DNA from: DASUPK01 sp963819715
Lineage (GTDB): Bacteria > Actinomycetota > Thermoleophilia > Solirubrobacterales > 70-9
Direction: 5' to 3'
Assembly: GCA_963819715.1 (NCBI GenBank)
Contig: CAWFXE010000002.1
Span: 62,001 to 126,000 of the forward strand
Length of the DNA: 64,000 nucleotides
Both the position numbers and the translations under genes were made by a program. The notes under the pieces were generated by a model. That model was given only the letters and a program-made list of their open reading frames with translations. It searched no databases and had not been told where the DNA came from. Shown here one piece after another: positions 24,604 through 32,978 of the stretch. The number at the start of each line of letters is the position of its first letter. Position 1 is the stretch's first letter.

Positions 24604-25482
24604 ATGCAGGGAGCAGCGGCGCGACGCACGGCGGGAATCGCAGTGATGGGAGCCCTGGCGGCTCTGGCCGTCGGGCTGATCGGTGGGGCCGGCGGCGCCA
24701 GCGCCGCCGTCGGGGACACCGACCTCTCCATAGCCAAGGCGGACACCGCCGACCCGGTCACGGTGGGCGACACCTTCGCCTATGTGCTCACGGTGAAGAA
24801 CGAGGGCACGAACGACGCGGGAGACGTGATCACCACCGACACCCTCCCCTCGAAGATCTCCTACGTGTCCGCCACTCCCTCGGCGGGCACCTGCGACAAG
24901 TCAGGCAGCAAGATCACCTGCGACCTCGGCCAGGTGAACATGGGCGCCTCGGCGAGCGCGACGATCACGGTCAAGGCGACGGATGACGGCACGATCTCGA
25001 ACACTGCGTCGCTGACCAGCGCCAACGACACCAACGCGACCAACAACCTCGACACCGAGACCACGGTGATCAACAAGAAGCCGAGCACGCCCAAGCCGAA
25101 GCACAAGCACAAGGCCAAGCCGAGTTGCGCGGCACCGACGATCGTCGGCACGCCCGGCAACGACGTGCTCCAGGGCACCTCCCACGCCGACGTGATCGTC
25201 GCGGGCGGGGGCAACGATCAGGTCTTCGCCAACGGCGGCGACGACCTTGTCTGCTCCGGTGGCGGCGCCGACTTCGTCAACGGCGGCTCCGGCAAGGACT
25301 TCGTCAACGGCGGTGGCGGCCGCGACAAGCTGATCGGCGGCGACGGCCGGGACACGCTGAAGGGCAAGAACGGCCGCGACAAGCTGCTCGGAGGCAAGGG
25401 CAACGACCTGCTGGTGGGCGGCAAGCGGCGCGACAAGTGCAAGGGCGGCCCGGGCCGCGACACGCTGCTCGGCTGCCCGTAG
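24604..25482 (+). CDS. Secreted DUF11/RTX-repeat protein
   Basis: A 292-residue exported protein. A signal peptide (residues about 6-35, ending GGASAA) leads to one DUF11-type beta domain (DLSIAKADTADPVTVGDTFA, residues 38-150), a Lys-rich linker (PKPKHKHKAKPS), and about ten RTX-type nonapeptides (GGxGxDxL, e.g. GGDGRDTLKGKNGRDKLLGG) that normally bind calcium in a parallel beta roll. RTX proteins are usually exported by type I systems in Gram-negatives; here a Sec signal is present. ATG 24604 follows AAGGGAG. Probably a cell-surface or matrix protein. Confidence 0.82.
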   Translation: MQGAAARRTAGIAVMGALAALAVGLIGGAGGASAAVGDTDLSIAKADTADPVTVGDTFAYVLTVKNEGTNDAGDVITTDTLPSKISYVSATPSAGTCDKSGSKITCDLGQVNMGASASATITVKATDDGTISNTASLTSANDTNATNNLDTETTVINKKPSTPKPKHKHKAKPSCAAPTIVGTPGNDVLQGTSHADVIVAGGGNDQVFANGGDDLVCSGGGADFVNGGSGKDFVNGGGGRDKLIGGDGRDTLKGKNGRDKLLGGKGNDLLVGGKRRDKCKGGPGRDTLLGCP

Positions 25483-25591
25483 GACGACCCAATCCAGGGG
25501 CGGGTCTGCTCCGTATTCGAATCACGGCTGTCAGTCCCGCCCTCCGATCCCTCACCCTGGCGGGGCTGGCGGCCGCCATCATCTCCAGGAG

Positions 25592-25864
25592 ATGAGCCGA
25601 GACGATTTCCGCAAGGCACGCTGGTACGCGATTCGGCCCGCGGCGAACCGCAAGCCCGCGACCTACCGCTGCCCTCTCTGCGGCACCCACCTCCCCGCGC
25701 TCAGCGAGCACATGCTCGTCACGCCGGAGGGAGATGGCTCCAGGCGCCGGCACGCCCATTCGGCCTGCGTGATGGCGGCGCGGAAGCAGGGAAGGCTCCC
25801 GCTGCGCGAGGATGTGGAGCCCCGGCGCCCGGGTATCGTCGCAAAGCTACTCCACCGTAGGTAA
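25592..25864 (+). CDS. Small putative zinc-binding protein
   Basis: A 90-residue basic protein with CPLCGTHLPALSEH and RRHAHSACVMAARKQG, giving a C-x2-C plus H-x-H/C set that could bind one zinc ion. No family recognised. A ribosome-like AGGAG sits directly next to the ATG, which is unusually close, so a different start cannot be excluded. It is 12 bp upstream of the membrane protein gene and may be co-transcribed. Confidence 0.55.
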   Translation: MSRDDFRKARWYAIRPAANRKPATYRCPLCGTHLPALSEHMLVTPEGDGSRRRHAHSACVMAARKQGRLPLREDVEPRRPGIVAKLLHRR

Positions 25865-25876
25865 TGTAGGCAACGC

Positions 25877-26293
25877 ATGGCAGCGAAGAAGATCGGCCTG
25901 ATCACCGCATCCGCCCTCTGCTCGATCAATCTCTGGACTGGGGCGCCTCTGTTCGCGATCTGGGTCGGCTCGAAGGTCCAGGGCAACCTCAGCAACATCA
26001 GCATGACCGCGCTGCTCTCGGTGGTCGTCGTGCTCGCAGCTACGGTTTTCGCCCTGGCGTACCTGCTCACCCTGCTGAACAGCAAGTACGACGATCTCAC
26101 CGGGCGGCCCGCCGCGGCTCGCCAGACCTCGCCTTGGCTGCGGAGCATGCGCGACGAGCGCGAGGGCGACATCCAGCGGAAGTACGGGATCGGGGGGGTG
26201 GAGCGGGTGGTGGTGATCTCCGCGGTCGCGGGCTGCCTCGCCTTCGAGGCCTGGTTCTTCTTCTTCGCGGGGTCCTCCCTGCCGAATGGCTGA
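25877..26293 (+). CDS. Small membrane protein, unknown function
   Basis: A 138-residue protein with three hydrophobic helices at about residues 6-30, 42-66 and 112-132 and a basic cytoplasmic loop (SPWLRSMRDEREGDIQRKYG). No family motif recognised. It overlaps the start of the acetyltransferase gene by 8 bp, so both are probably made from one transcript. TAATGT at 25862 may be a weak -10. Confidence 0.65.
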   Translation: MAAKKIGLITASALCSINLWTGAPLFAIWVGSKVQGNLSNISMTALLSVVVVLAATVFALAYLLTLLNSKYDDLTGRPAAARQTSPWLRSMRDEREGDIQRKYGIGGVERVVVISAVAGCLAFEAWFFFFAGSSLPNG

Positions 26294-26897
26294 GCGCATG
26301 GCGGTCGCTCCGCGGCGGGCCGAGCGCTCCGAGCTGCCCGAGCTGGCCCGGATGCTGGCGCGCGCCTTTCACGAGGACCCGGTTACCGACTGGTCCTGCA
26401 GGCCCGATCATCTACGACCCAGCGTCCTCGAGCGCCTCTTCGGCATGCGGCTCCGCGACCTGTATCCGCGCGGGGAGATCTGGACCGACGACGAGCTGCG
26501 GAGCGTCGCCGTGTGGGCCGCTCCCGACCAGTGGCACACGACAGCCCGGCAGGACGCGGCGTACGCGACCTGCCTGCTCCACCCTCGGCTGGTAATCCGC
26601 GCCCCGATGGTCATCAGTGGCTTGCTCGGCGCCCAGCGGGTGCACCCCGCCGAGCCGCCGCATTGGTACCTCGCGATCCTGGGCACCGACCCGTCCGCCC
26701 AGGGCCACGGCCTAGGCTCGGCGATGATGGGACCGATCCTCGAGGAGTGCGACCGCGACGGGGTCGGCGCCTACCTGGAGTCATCCAAGGAGCAGAACCT
26801 CGACTTCTACGCGCGCCACGGGTTCCGCGTCACCTCGGAGCGCGACCTGCCGCGCGGCCCCCGGCTCTGGCCGATGTGGCGGGAGCCGCGTGACTGA
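26286..26897 (+). CDS. GNAT family N-acetyltransferase
   Basis: A 203-residue acetyltransferase. The acetyl-CoA binding loop is AQGHGLGSAMM (matching Q/RxxGxG/A, about residues 139-145), preceded by the WYLAILGTDPSA strand and followed by LESSKEQNLDFYARHGFRV. Substrate unknown; the architecture resembles puromycin- or small-molecule acetyltransferases (N-terminal LARAFHEDP). The ATG at 26286 overlaps the end of the upstream membrane protein gene. Confidence 0.87.
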   Translation: MAERMAVAPRRAERSELPELARMLARAFHEDPVTDWSCRPDHLRPSVLERLFGMRLRDLYPRGEIWTDDELRSVAVWAAPDQWHTTARQDAAYATCLLHPRLVIRAPMVISGLLGAQRVHPAEPPHWYLAILGTDPSAQGHGLGSAMMGPILEECDRDGVGAYLESSKEQNLDFYARHGFRVTSERDLPRGPRLWPMWREPRD

Positions 26898-26914
26898 TCA
26901 ATGCGCGTAGCGGA

Positions 26915-27674
26915 TCAAGCTCCTCGCGCTCGGCCTCGCCTGAGACCGTCAGCGGCGAGCACCGGCCCCACGCCCTTGACGTAGAGCTTGTACTCCAAGA
27001 CGTCCGGCTCGAGCGGCGTGTAGTCGTCGGTCAGGATCGCGCCGTGTGAAATGACCCGCCGGAACCTCCACCTGCTGGTCCAGGGCGAGCACCTTGCTTC
27101 GATCCTCGGCGTGGCCCTTGTAGTACTCCTCCCGGTAGGTCAGACCGAGCTCGGGATGGGCGGGCATCGCGACGCCAGCCTCGGCGCCGTCAACCCCGGC
27201 CTCGAAGGATCCGCTCGTGTCCTTCTTGCCGTCGTGGAACTCGGCGGTGTCCTCGCCGAAGTACCAGATGTTTCCCTCCGAGTCCTGGGCGTACCAGTCG
27301 TCGGTGACCTCGGTCGCCTTGCCGTGGTCGTAGACGATGTCGCTGACCACTCGGGCCGTGACCCCGTCGGCGATCTTCTTGGTCTTGTTCGTGACCTCGA
27401 TCACCTCGTTCGTCGACTCGCCTTGGGGATCGGTGACGTCACCTCCCAGCGAGCCCCCACCGGCATCGACCAGTAGGGATTGTCGATCTGCGTCGTGAAC
27501 TCGGCCGGATTCAGGTTGGACGGCTCGGATCGATTGGGGCAATGTGCTCGTGCCGGATGGCATGGCCGCTGAGGACGTGTCTCCCTCTGACGAACCGCAC
27601 CCGGCGAGCACGGGGAGCAGGACGACGATTCCCGCCGCCGCAGCTCCCACGCGCCTGATCGCTCGGGCTTTCAT
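26915..27674 (-). pseudogene. Degraded lipoprotein gene of a two-component/PepSY cluster
   Basis: A lipoprotein signal with an LAGC lipobox opens at 27674. Conserved-looking sequence then jumps frames: NLNPAEFTTQIDNPYW (about 27450-27520, different frame), VTDPQGESTNEVIEVTNKTK (original frame), then GAILTDDYTPLEPDVLEYKL (third frame, about 26960-27040), then VSGEAEREELDPLRAL. At least four frame changes are needed, so the protein cannot be made. The readable pieces fit a secreted family found near PepSY sensors. The gene starts 1 bp after the PepSY stop, consistent with one operon. Confidence 0.75.
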
Positions 27675-28025
27675 CTAGTTACCTCCCTGGTCCTCGCTGT
27701 CGGCCTCGGCGACGACCAGCTTGTAGTTCTGATCGAGGCGGACGTCGACGGTGCCGCCATCGGACTTGGCGACTTCGACTTCCCAGGTCGCGCCGTTCTC
27801 CGAATCGCGCTCCACAGAGTTGGCGTGGCTGCCCGGGTAGATCGCAAGGGCGGCGGCCTTGGCCTGATCCGCGCCCAGACCCATGGCCCCACCCTCGTCG
27901 TCGTGGCTTGACGCGATCGCGGTGCCGGCGCCGGCCGCAGCCAGTGCGAGCACCGAGCTGCCGACGATCACGAGACGCGAGGGTGCCCTGCGAAGGGCAA
28001 CCCGTTTGAGGTTGGTCCAGTGCAT
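27675..28025 (-). CDS. PepSY domain membrane protein
   Basis: A 116-residue protein with one N-terminal membrane helix or signal anchor (VIVGSSVLALAAAGAGTAIA, about residues 19-38) and a PepSY domain (GADQAKAAALAIYPG, ATWEVEVAKSDGGTVDVRLDQNY). PepSY domains regulate or inhibit secreted peptidases and sense the cell envelope. AAGGAG precedes the ATG. It is downstream of the histidine kinase and upstream of the broken lipoprotein gene, suggesting the operon senses envelope state. Confidence 0.8.
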   Translation of the reverse strand: MHWTNLKRVALRRAPSRLVIVGSSVLALAAAGAGTAIASSHDDEGGAMGLGADQAKAAALAIYPGSHANSVERDSENGATWEVEVAKSDGGTVDVRLDQNYKLVVAEADSEDQGGN

Positions 28026-28097
28026 TTCTTCTCCTTCGGTCGATTGGCCATTGCGTGACCGGTTCTACGGAGAGGCGATGAATGGCCCGTGAAAGGA

Positions 28098-29453
28098 CTA
28101 GCGAGGCAGCTCGATCCAGACGTCAGCGCCGCTGCCATCGCGATTGGCGGCGTGGGCGCTGCCTCGATGTGCGCGGGCGATCGCCTCGACGATCGCCAGG
28201 CCGAGGCCGGTGCCGTCGCCGCCGCGCGCCGGATCGGCGCGGCTGAAGCGCTCGAAGGCCCGATCTAGGAACTCGGGCGGGAAACCCGGACCGCGGTCGG
28301 AGACGTGGATCTCCAGCTCGCCATCGGACTCGGCGGTGCTCAGCGTGATCTCCCCCGCCCCATGCTCGATCGCGTTCTCGATCAGGTTGGTGAGCGCCTG
28401 CTCCAGGCGAACCGGGTCGGCATCGACCATCAGGCCGTTGGCCGGCGGCACGACCAGCGCGCGCCCAGACCCGTCGATGCGGGTGGCGAAGCGCTCCCGC
28501 ACGTCGCTAAGCAGATCGGCCACCCGTACCCGGCGCAGGTGAAGAGCCAGCTTCCCTTCCTGAGAGCGGGCCAGCACGAGCAGGTCCTCGGCGAGCGCAC
28601 TGAGGCGATCGACCTCGACGATCGCCGAGGCGACCGCCGCACGCATCTCCTCCGGCGTCTTCGCGTAGCGGAGGGCGAGCTCGAGCTCGGTCTTGTGCAG
28701 GGCCAGCGGCGTGCGCAGCTCGTGACTCGCGTCGTCGACGAAGGTACGTTCACGCTCCAGCGCCGCCTCGAGCCGGCCGAGCATCGCGTTGAGGGTCTCG
28801 CCCAAGCGACGGAGTTCGTCCTTTGCCTCGGGGAGCGGCAGACGCTCGCCAGGCTCAGCAGCCGAGATCTCGGCGGCTCGGCGTCGCATCCCCTCGACCG
28901 GCCGGAAGGCCGAGCCGGAGACCAGGTACCCCGCGCCCGACGCGAGCAGCAGCGCGATTGGGCCGCCGATCAGCATGATCGTTCTCAGGTTGCGAAGCGT
29001 CTCGTTGCGATCGTCGAGTGTTGCAGCGACAACGACGACGTAGGTCTGGCCGCGACCCTGTGCGGGCCGGGCCAGCAGTCTCGCCTCTCCCTGAATGCTG
29101 CGGACGTTGGGACGGGTGACGACGAATGACTCTCGCGCCGCGCGAGCGGAGTCGGCCGGCGCCAGCTGTGGGTGGTCACCGAGCTGCGGCGTGGTCGCGT
29201 AGATCCGTCCGTCCGGCGTGAGTACCTGGGCAAAGCTCTCCTCCCGGCCGAGCACCGCCACTGACCTGCTGAGGTCCCGGTGCGCGACCAGCGAGGCGAT
29301 GTCATCGCCATGCGTCCGCAGGCTCTGGTCGATCTGCTGGCTGAGCTCCGTTTCGAAGCGCGAGTAGACGAAAAACCCGAGCGCCGCCAGCAGGATCGCC
29401 ATCACGATCGTGAAGGACAGGGTCACCCTGGGCCTGATCGGGATCCGGGTCAC
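28098..29453 (-). CDS. Sensor histidine kinase
   Basis: A 451-residue kinase with two membrane helices (VTLSFTIVMAILLAALGFFV and TIMLIGGPIALLLASGAGYL) around an external sensor of about 120 residues, then HAMP, the phospho-acceptor box FVDDASHELRTPLALHK, and the ATP domain with NLIENAIEHGAG, DRGPGFP and GDGTGLGLAI. It phosphorylates the response regulator encoded just upstream; the two genes overlap by 4 bp. Start GTG 29453. Signal unknown, but PepSY and lipoprotein genes follow in the same operon. Confidence 0.93.
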   Translation of the reverse strand: MTRIPIRPRVTLSFTIVMAILLAALGFFVYSRFETELSQQIDQSLRTHGDDIASLVAHRDLSRSVAVLGREESFAQVLTPDGRIYATTPQLGDHPQLAPADSARAARESFVVTRPNVRSIQGEARLLARPAQGRGQTYVVVVAATLDDRNETLRNLRTIMLIGGPIALLLASGAGYLVSGSAFRPVEGMRRRAAEISAAEPGERLPLPEAKDELRRLGETLNAMLGRLEAALERERTFVDDASHELRTPLALHKTELELALRYAKTPEEMRAAVASAIVEVDRLSALAEDLLVLARSQEGKLALHLRRVRVADLLSDVRERFATRIDGSGRALVVPPANGLMVDADPVRLEQALTNLIENAIEHGAGEITLSTAESDGELEIHVSDRGPGFPPEFLDRAFERFSRADPARGGDGTGLGLAIVEAIARAHRGSAHAANRDGSGADVWIELPR

Positions 29454-30142
29454 CTCGCCCCACCGTCCTCGCGCAGGCGGTAGCCGGCGCCGCGCACGGT
29501 CTGGATGGACTCGACCCCGAAGGGCACGTCGATCTTCCTTCTGAGGAGCCGAACGTAGGAGTCAACGATGTTGGAGCGGTTCTCGTACTCGTAGTCCCAG
29601 GCGTGCTCCAGCAGCTGGAACCGGGAGAGAACCTCGCCGGGGCGCCGCATGAAGACCTCGAGCACCGCGAACTCCTTGGCCGAGAGCTCGATCTCGTCCT
29701 CGCCCCTCCAAACCTGGTGCCTCGCCGGGTCCAGGCGCAGGTTGCCGACGCGCAGCTCCGGCGATCGCTGCCCGTTGCCCCGCCTGGCGAGCGCGCGCAG
29801 GCGCGCCAGCAGCTCTGCGTAGGAGAAGGGCTTGACCAGGTAGTCGTCGGCGCCGGCATCGAGTCCGGCGACGCGGTCGGGCACCCCGTCGCGCGCGGTG
29901 AGCATCAGGATCGGGGAGATCATGCCGTCGTCCCGGAGGCGGCGGCAGACCTCGAAGCCGTCAATCCCGGGCAGCATCAGGTCGAGGACGATCGCGTCGT
30001 ACTCGGTCGACCCGGCCATCCAGAGCGCGTCTTCCCCTCTCACCGCCAGGTCCGCGGCCATCCCCTCCTGCCGCAATCCGCGGCGGATCAGGCCGGCCAT
30101 CTTGGCCTCGTCCTCGACTATCAGCACGCGCATCTCGCTCAC
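29450..30142 (-). CDS. OmpR/PhoB-type response regulator
   Basis: A 230-residue regulator. The receiver (residues 4-118) has the acidic pocket VEDEA, the phospho-Asp in AIVLDLMLPG (about residue 54) and Lys in YLVKPFS. The C-terminal winged helix (about 130-225) contains LSAKEFAVLEVFMRRPGEVL and RSNIVDSYVRLLRRKI. Start GTG 30142 or ATG 30133. First gene of the operon with the kinase and PepSY protein. Confidence 0.93.
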   Translation of the reverse strand: MSEMRVLIVEDEAKMAGLIRRGLRQEGMAADLAVRGEDALWMAGSTEYDAIVLDLMLPGIDGFEVCRRLRDDGMISPILMLTARDGVPDRVAGLDAGADDYLVKPFSYAELLARLRALARRGNGQRSPELRVGNLRLDPARHQVWRGEDEIELSAKEFAVLEVFMRRPGEVLSRFQLLEHAWDYEYENRSNIVDSYVRLLRRKIDVPFGVESIQTVRGAGYRLREDGGAR

Positions 30143-30217
30143 CGAGATTGTCCCGCGAAGATGAACGTGGGATGAAAGCCGGCGCAGGGAGGTCCGGGGC
30201 TTACGAGCCCGCGCGCG

Positions 30218-31291
30218 CTAGGAGCGGTACGACTCGGCGGCGGCGAGCTGCTCGAGCAGGTGAGGCTCGGCATCCTCCCGGACCTCGATTGAGGCGATCC
30301 GGTTGCGTCCCGCGTGCTTGGCCTCGTAGAGGGCCTCGTCCGCGGCGTTGAAGAGGTGTTCGAAGTCCAGTTGATCGCCGGCGGCGACGGCCACGCCGAG
30401 GGACGCGGTGATCGCGATGCCCGCGGGCTCGACACTCTCCACCGTCTCGCGCATCTTCTCCGCCAGCTCCCGGCCCTGCTCGAGGTCGGCTCCAGGGACC
30501 ACGACGAGGAACTCCTCTCCACCGAGGCGGTAGAAGAGCTCGAACGAGCGCAGGCACTTGCGCATCTCGTAGGCGGCTTCCCGCAGCACCGCGTCGCCCG
30601 TGTCGTGACCGTGGGTGTCGTTGACATCCTTGAAATGGTCGAGGTCGGCGCCGATCATGCAGATCGGGGCGTGCTGCTGGCGGGCCTGTTCGCGGAGCTC
30701 CTCGAAGCGGGGCACCAGCGATTTGCGATTGAGGAGGCCGGTGAGCGGATCGAGGATCGATTCCTCTCGGTGCTGCATCTCTGCTCCCTGAATCGCCACG
30801 GTGATGGCGGCGAGACAGATGATCAGGGTGAGGGTGATGAGGGTGAGAGCGGGATGGGCGAAGAGGGCATGCGCGTCCACCCCGAGGCCGACCCCGACGA
30901 CGAGCGCCATGGCGACGCTGACCGCGGCGACGACGACATGCTGACCGAAGCGGGCTGCCGTCATCGCGACGGGAAGGACGATCAGCGGGAGGATGGGACT
31001 CTCGGGTCCGCCGGTCAGTGCGGCACCCACGGCCACGATCAGCGCGGTGCCGAGAAGAGCGCGTGCGGAGGCGCGTTCCGGCCGGTCGGAACGGCGCATT
31101 TCGATGTCCACCGTTGTGACGTTGACCACGGCGAGGGCAAAGAGGGGGACGAGCCACCAGCTGAGGATCGGGGCCAGCACCAGGATCGTGACGCCCACGC
31201 AGAGTGCCGCGACCCTGCGTGCCCGCCGGACGCGGTCGCTCGTGTCGATCGCGCGCCGTTGATCAAGCTCCGTTGGGCAGAGCCACGACAT
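30218..31291 (-). CDS. Membrane-bound diguanylate cyclase (GGDEF)
   Basis: A 357-residue protein with about five to six membrane helices (residues 25-180) followed by a GGDEF domain (about 185-345). The active-site loop reads YRLGGEEFLVVV and the metal/nucleotide segment DLDHFKDVNDTHGH is intact, so it probably makes c-di-GMP. The product-inhibition I-site, normally RxxD five residues before GGEEF, reads RSFE here, so feedback inhibition may be weaker. Preceded by a 45-residue membrane peptide gene 9 bp upstream. Confidence 0.92.
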   Translation of the reverse strand: MSWLCPTELDQRRAIDTSDRVRRARRVAALCVGVTILVLAPILSWWLVPLFALAVVNVTTVDIEMRRSDRPERASARALLGTALIVAVGAALTGGPESPILPLIVLPVAMTAARFGQHVVVAAVSVAMALVVGVGLGVDAHALFAHPALTLITLTLIICLAAITVAIQGAEMQHREESILDPLTGLLNRKSLVPRFEELREQARQQHAPICMIGADLDHFKDVNDTHGHDTGDAVLREAAYEMRKCLRSFELFYRLGGEEFLVVVPGADLEQGRELAEKMRETVESVEPAGIAITASLGVAVAAGDQLDFEHLFNAADEALYEAKHAGRNRIASIEVREDAEPHLLEQLAAAESYRS

Positions 31292-31300
31292 CGCTGCCCC

Positions 31301-31438
31301 CTAGATGGTCAGGTGCCGGCGGCGCCTGTGGCCCGCCGACCACCTGCCGACGCCGAGGAAAGCCGCGATGCCCGGGACCAGCAGGCGAAGGTTGAGAGCG
31401 CCCACTGCCACTACCGCGATGACCCAGATGCTTGGCAT
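31301..31438 (-). CDS. Small single-helix membrane peptide
   Basis: A 45-codon reading frame, MPSIWVIAVVAVGALNLRLL at its start, giving one membrane helix and a basic end (RWSAGHRRRRHLTI). A GAGG is placed about nine bases before the ATG. It lies 9 bp upstream of the diguanylate cyclase gene on the same strand and could be a small partner. Too short to be sure that it is expressed. Confidence 0.4.
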   Translation of the reverse strand: MPSIWVIAVVAVGALNLRLLVPGIAAFLGVGRWSAGHRRRRHLTI

Positions 31439-31551
31439 GGCTACATCCTCGGCGAGGTAGGCACAACCTACATCCGTGTTAGGCGACACGCCGATTGAGG
31501 GTTTTCCCGCAGATCTCCCCCGCGAACGCGATTCGGTACCCAGTGTGAGGA

Positions 31552-32394
31552 CTAGGTGAAGCGCTTGACGAAGTCGAGCGCGGCCTGGGCGACTTCCTCC
31601 CAGCCTGCATCGATCGTCAGCGCGTGGCCGCGATTCGGGATGGCCTTGATCTCGGTTATTCCCGGATTCCGCTTCTGTCGCTTGTAGGAGGCATTCGCGA
31701 TCGCCCACGGGACCGTGTGATCCTTCTCGCCGTCGATGATCAGGAGGGGGCCGCGATCGGGATTCTTCGTGTCCACCTTCGCCTCGGTCCAGGGGTTCAG
31801 GTTGGCGTTCGCCATCTGCATCAAGGCAGCCGCCGACCCGGCCACGTGGAACTCGTCATAGAGCCGCTTCGCCTCGTCGTCTGACTCGATTGCATTCGTC
31901 CAGCCGTATTTGAACTGGTCGAAGGTGAGCGTTACGGCGCGGCCGCGATTGAGCGGATTGGTTATGACCGGCGCCGAAACCTTGATCGTGGAGACGGGCA
32001 AGGGCAAGACACCGCGGAACGGGCCAGGATCGATGGCGACCGTTGCGGCGGACAGGCCACTGCCGGCGATCATCTGGGCCAGCAGGCCCCCGGTCGAGTG
32101 ACCCATCACCGCAGGCTTCTTGGTCAGGCCTCCGATCACCTCGGCGGTGTGATCCGCGATCTGCTTCAGCGTCTTCTTCGCGAAGACGTCCGGGTTCGCC
32201 CGTGCCTGCTCGACTGTCTCGGGATCGTCCGGCCAGTCGGGCGTCAGCGGTGCGTAGCCGGCCTTCTTGAAGAACTCGCCCCAGTTGGCCCAGCTGCTGG
32301 GCAGCAGCCAGAGACCGTGGATGAAGACGACCGGAGTCGTTCCCGACCTGTTGGCCGCCTCGATTTCCTTGCTCTCGCGCTCCGAGATCGCCAT
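31552..32394 (-). CDS. Alpha/beta hydrolase
   Basis: A 280-residue cytosolic hydrolase. The oxyanion region VVFIHGLWLLPSSW (about residues 21-34), nucleophile elbow MGHSTGGLLAQ (about residue 98), acid IIDGEKDHTVP and base PNRGHALTID form a complete triad. Substrate unknown; similarity to epoxide hydrolase/esterase-type alpha/beta enzymes. Single gene just downstream (in transcription) of ssrA. Confidence 0.9.
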   Translation of the reverse strand: MAISERESKEIEAANRSGTTPVVFIHGLWLLPSSWANWGEFFKKAGYAPLTPDWPDDPETVEQARANPDVFAKKTLKQIADHTAEVIGGLTKKPAVMGHSTGGLLAQMIAGSGLSAATVAIDPGPFRGVLPLPVSTIKVSAPVITNPLNRGRAVTLTFDQFKYGWTNAIESDDEAKRLYDEFHVAGSAAALMQMANANLNPWTEAKVDTKNPDRGPLLIIDGEKDHTVPWAIANASYKRQKRNPGITEIKAIPNRGHALTIDAGWEEVAQAALDFVKRFT

Positions 32395-32425
32395 GCGGCG
32401 CGCAAGCCTACTCCTCTGATGAGAA

Positions 32426-32786
32426 TGGAGCCGGTGGCATCGAAGCCACGTCCCCGGTCACGAAACGATCGGTCTCTACAGGCTTAGCCGGCGCTTTGTT
32501 CTCGCCCCTTGACCTCTGCAGCCGGCGAGAGATGCCGAGGGGCCAAGTCCCTTTGATTTCCCCGGCTGGTCGGGACGAGCCGACCGGGTGAGCCCGATTC
32601 TGATGCCGGTGACCCCACCCCTCGGGCTCGGGTGGGCCGACACACGCTGCTTAGGTTCTAGCTAAGCGGCGAGAGCGAACTCATGGTCCGCACGTATTGG
32701 TTGGTCCAGGTGTTTAACGAGGCCTCCTGGAACCTCGGCCTGCAACCTAATCGCACGAATGACCAAGTCGAATCCAATTCGGCCCC
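32426..32786 (-). ncRNA. ssrA: Transfer-messenger RNA (tmRNA)
   Basis: On the minus strand GGGGCCG begins at 32786, followed by the typical GGATTCGACTTGG segment of tmRNA 5' ends. The 3' end CGGCTCC plus discriminator A at 32426 pairs with the 5' GGGGCCG as a 7-bp acceptor stem, and a T-arm GTGGC-TTCGAT-GCCAC precedes it. In the middle AATACGT-GCG leads into a tag frame ending ALAA and TAG, as in all tmRNAs. Length 361 nt, normal. CCA is not encoded. With SmpB (37114) and RNase R (37599) it rescues stalled ribosomes. Fills the long spacer between the hydrolase and lipase genes. Confidence 0.95.
32662..32691 (-). other. tmRNA proteolysis-tag reading frame
   Basis: Resume codon GCG (32691-32689) then GAC CAT GAG TTC GCT CTC GCC GCT TAG, encoding ADHEFALAA. 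With the charged alanine the tag would be 10 residues, ending in the ALAA recognised by ClpXP and FtsH. It is one of the shorter tags. Confidence 0.9.
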
Positions 32787-32978
32787 GCGCTATGTCTGAA
32801 GGGATGGTAGCCGCGCAGCGCTGAGCGCCGGCTACTTCTTCTTCCGCTTCTTCACGCATTTGCCGTGCTTCCGGTGCCTCCCCTTTTTGCACTTCTTGGT
32901 CGTGGCGCCGGCCGTCGGCTCGGAGGGCGGCGTGGTGGCGGGCGGAGGTCCGGTCGGACAAGTTCGACTGCCGGTCGA

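Noticed and set aside
25200..25482. Short repeats resembling a CRISPR-like pattern
   Set aside because: They encode in-frame RTX nonapeptides of a secreted protein; no constant repeat with unique spacers of equal length.
25505..25535. tRNA-like T-arm (TTCGAAT with partly paired flanks)
   Set aside because: The stem has a mismatch and no acceptor, D or anticodon arms could be found around it.
32662..32961. Minus-strand frame of 99 codons ending in ALAA
   Set aside because: Its end is the tmRNA tag frame and the rest lies in tmRNA structure and the lipase tail; not a separate protein gene.
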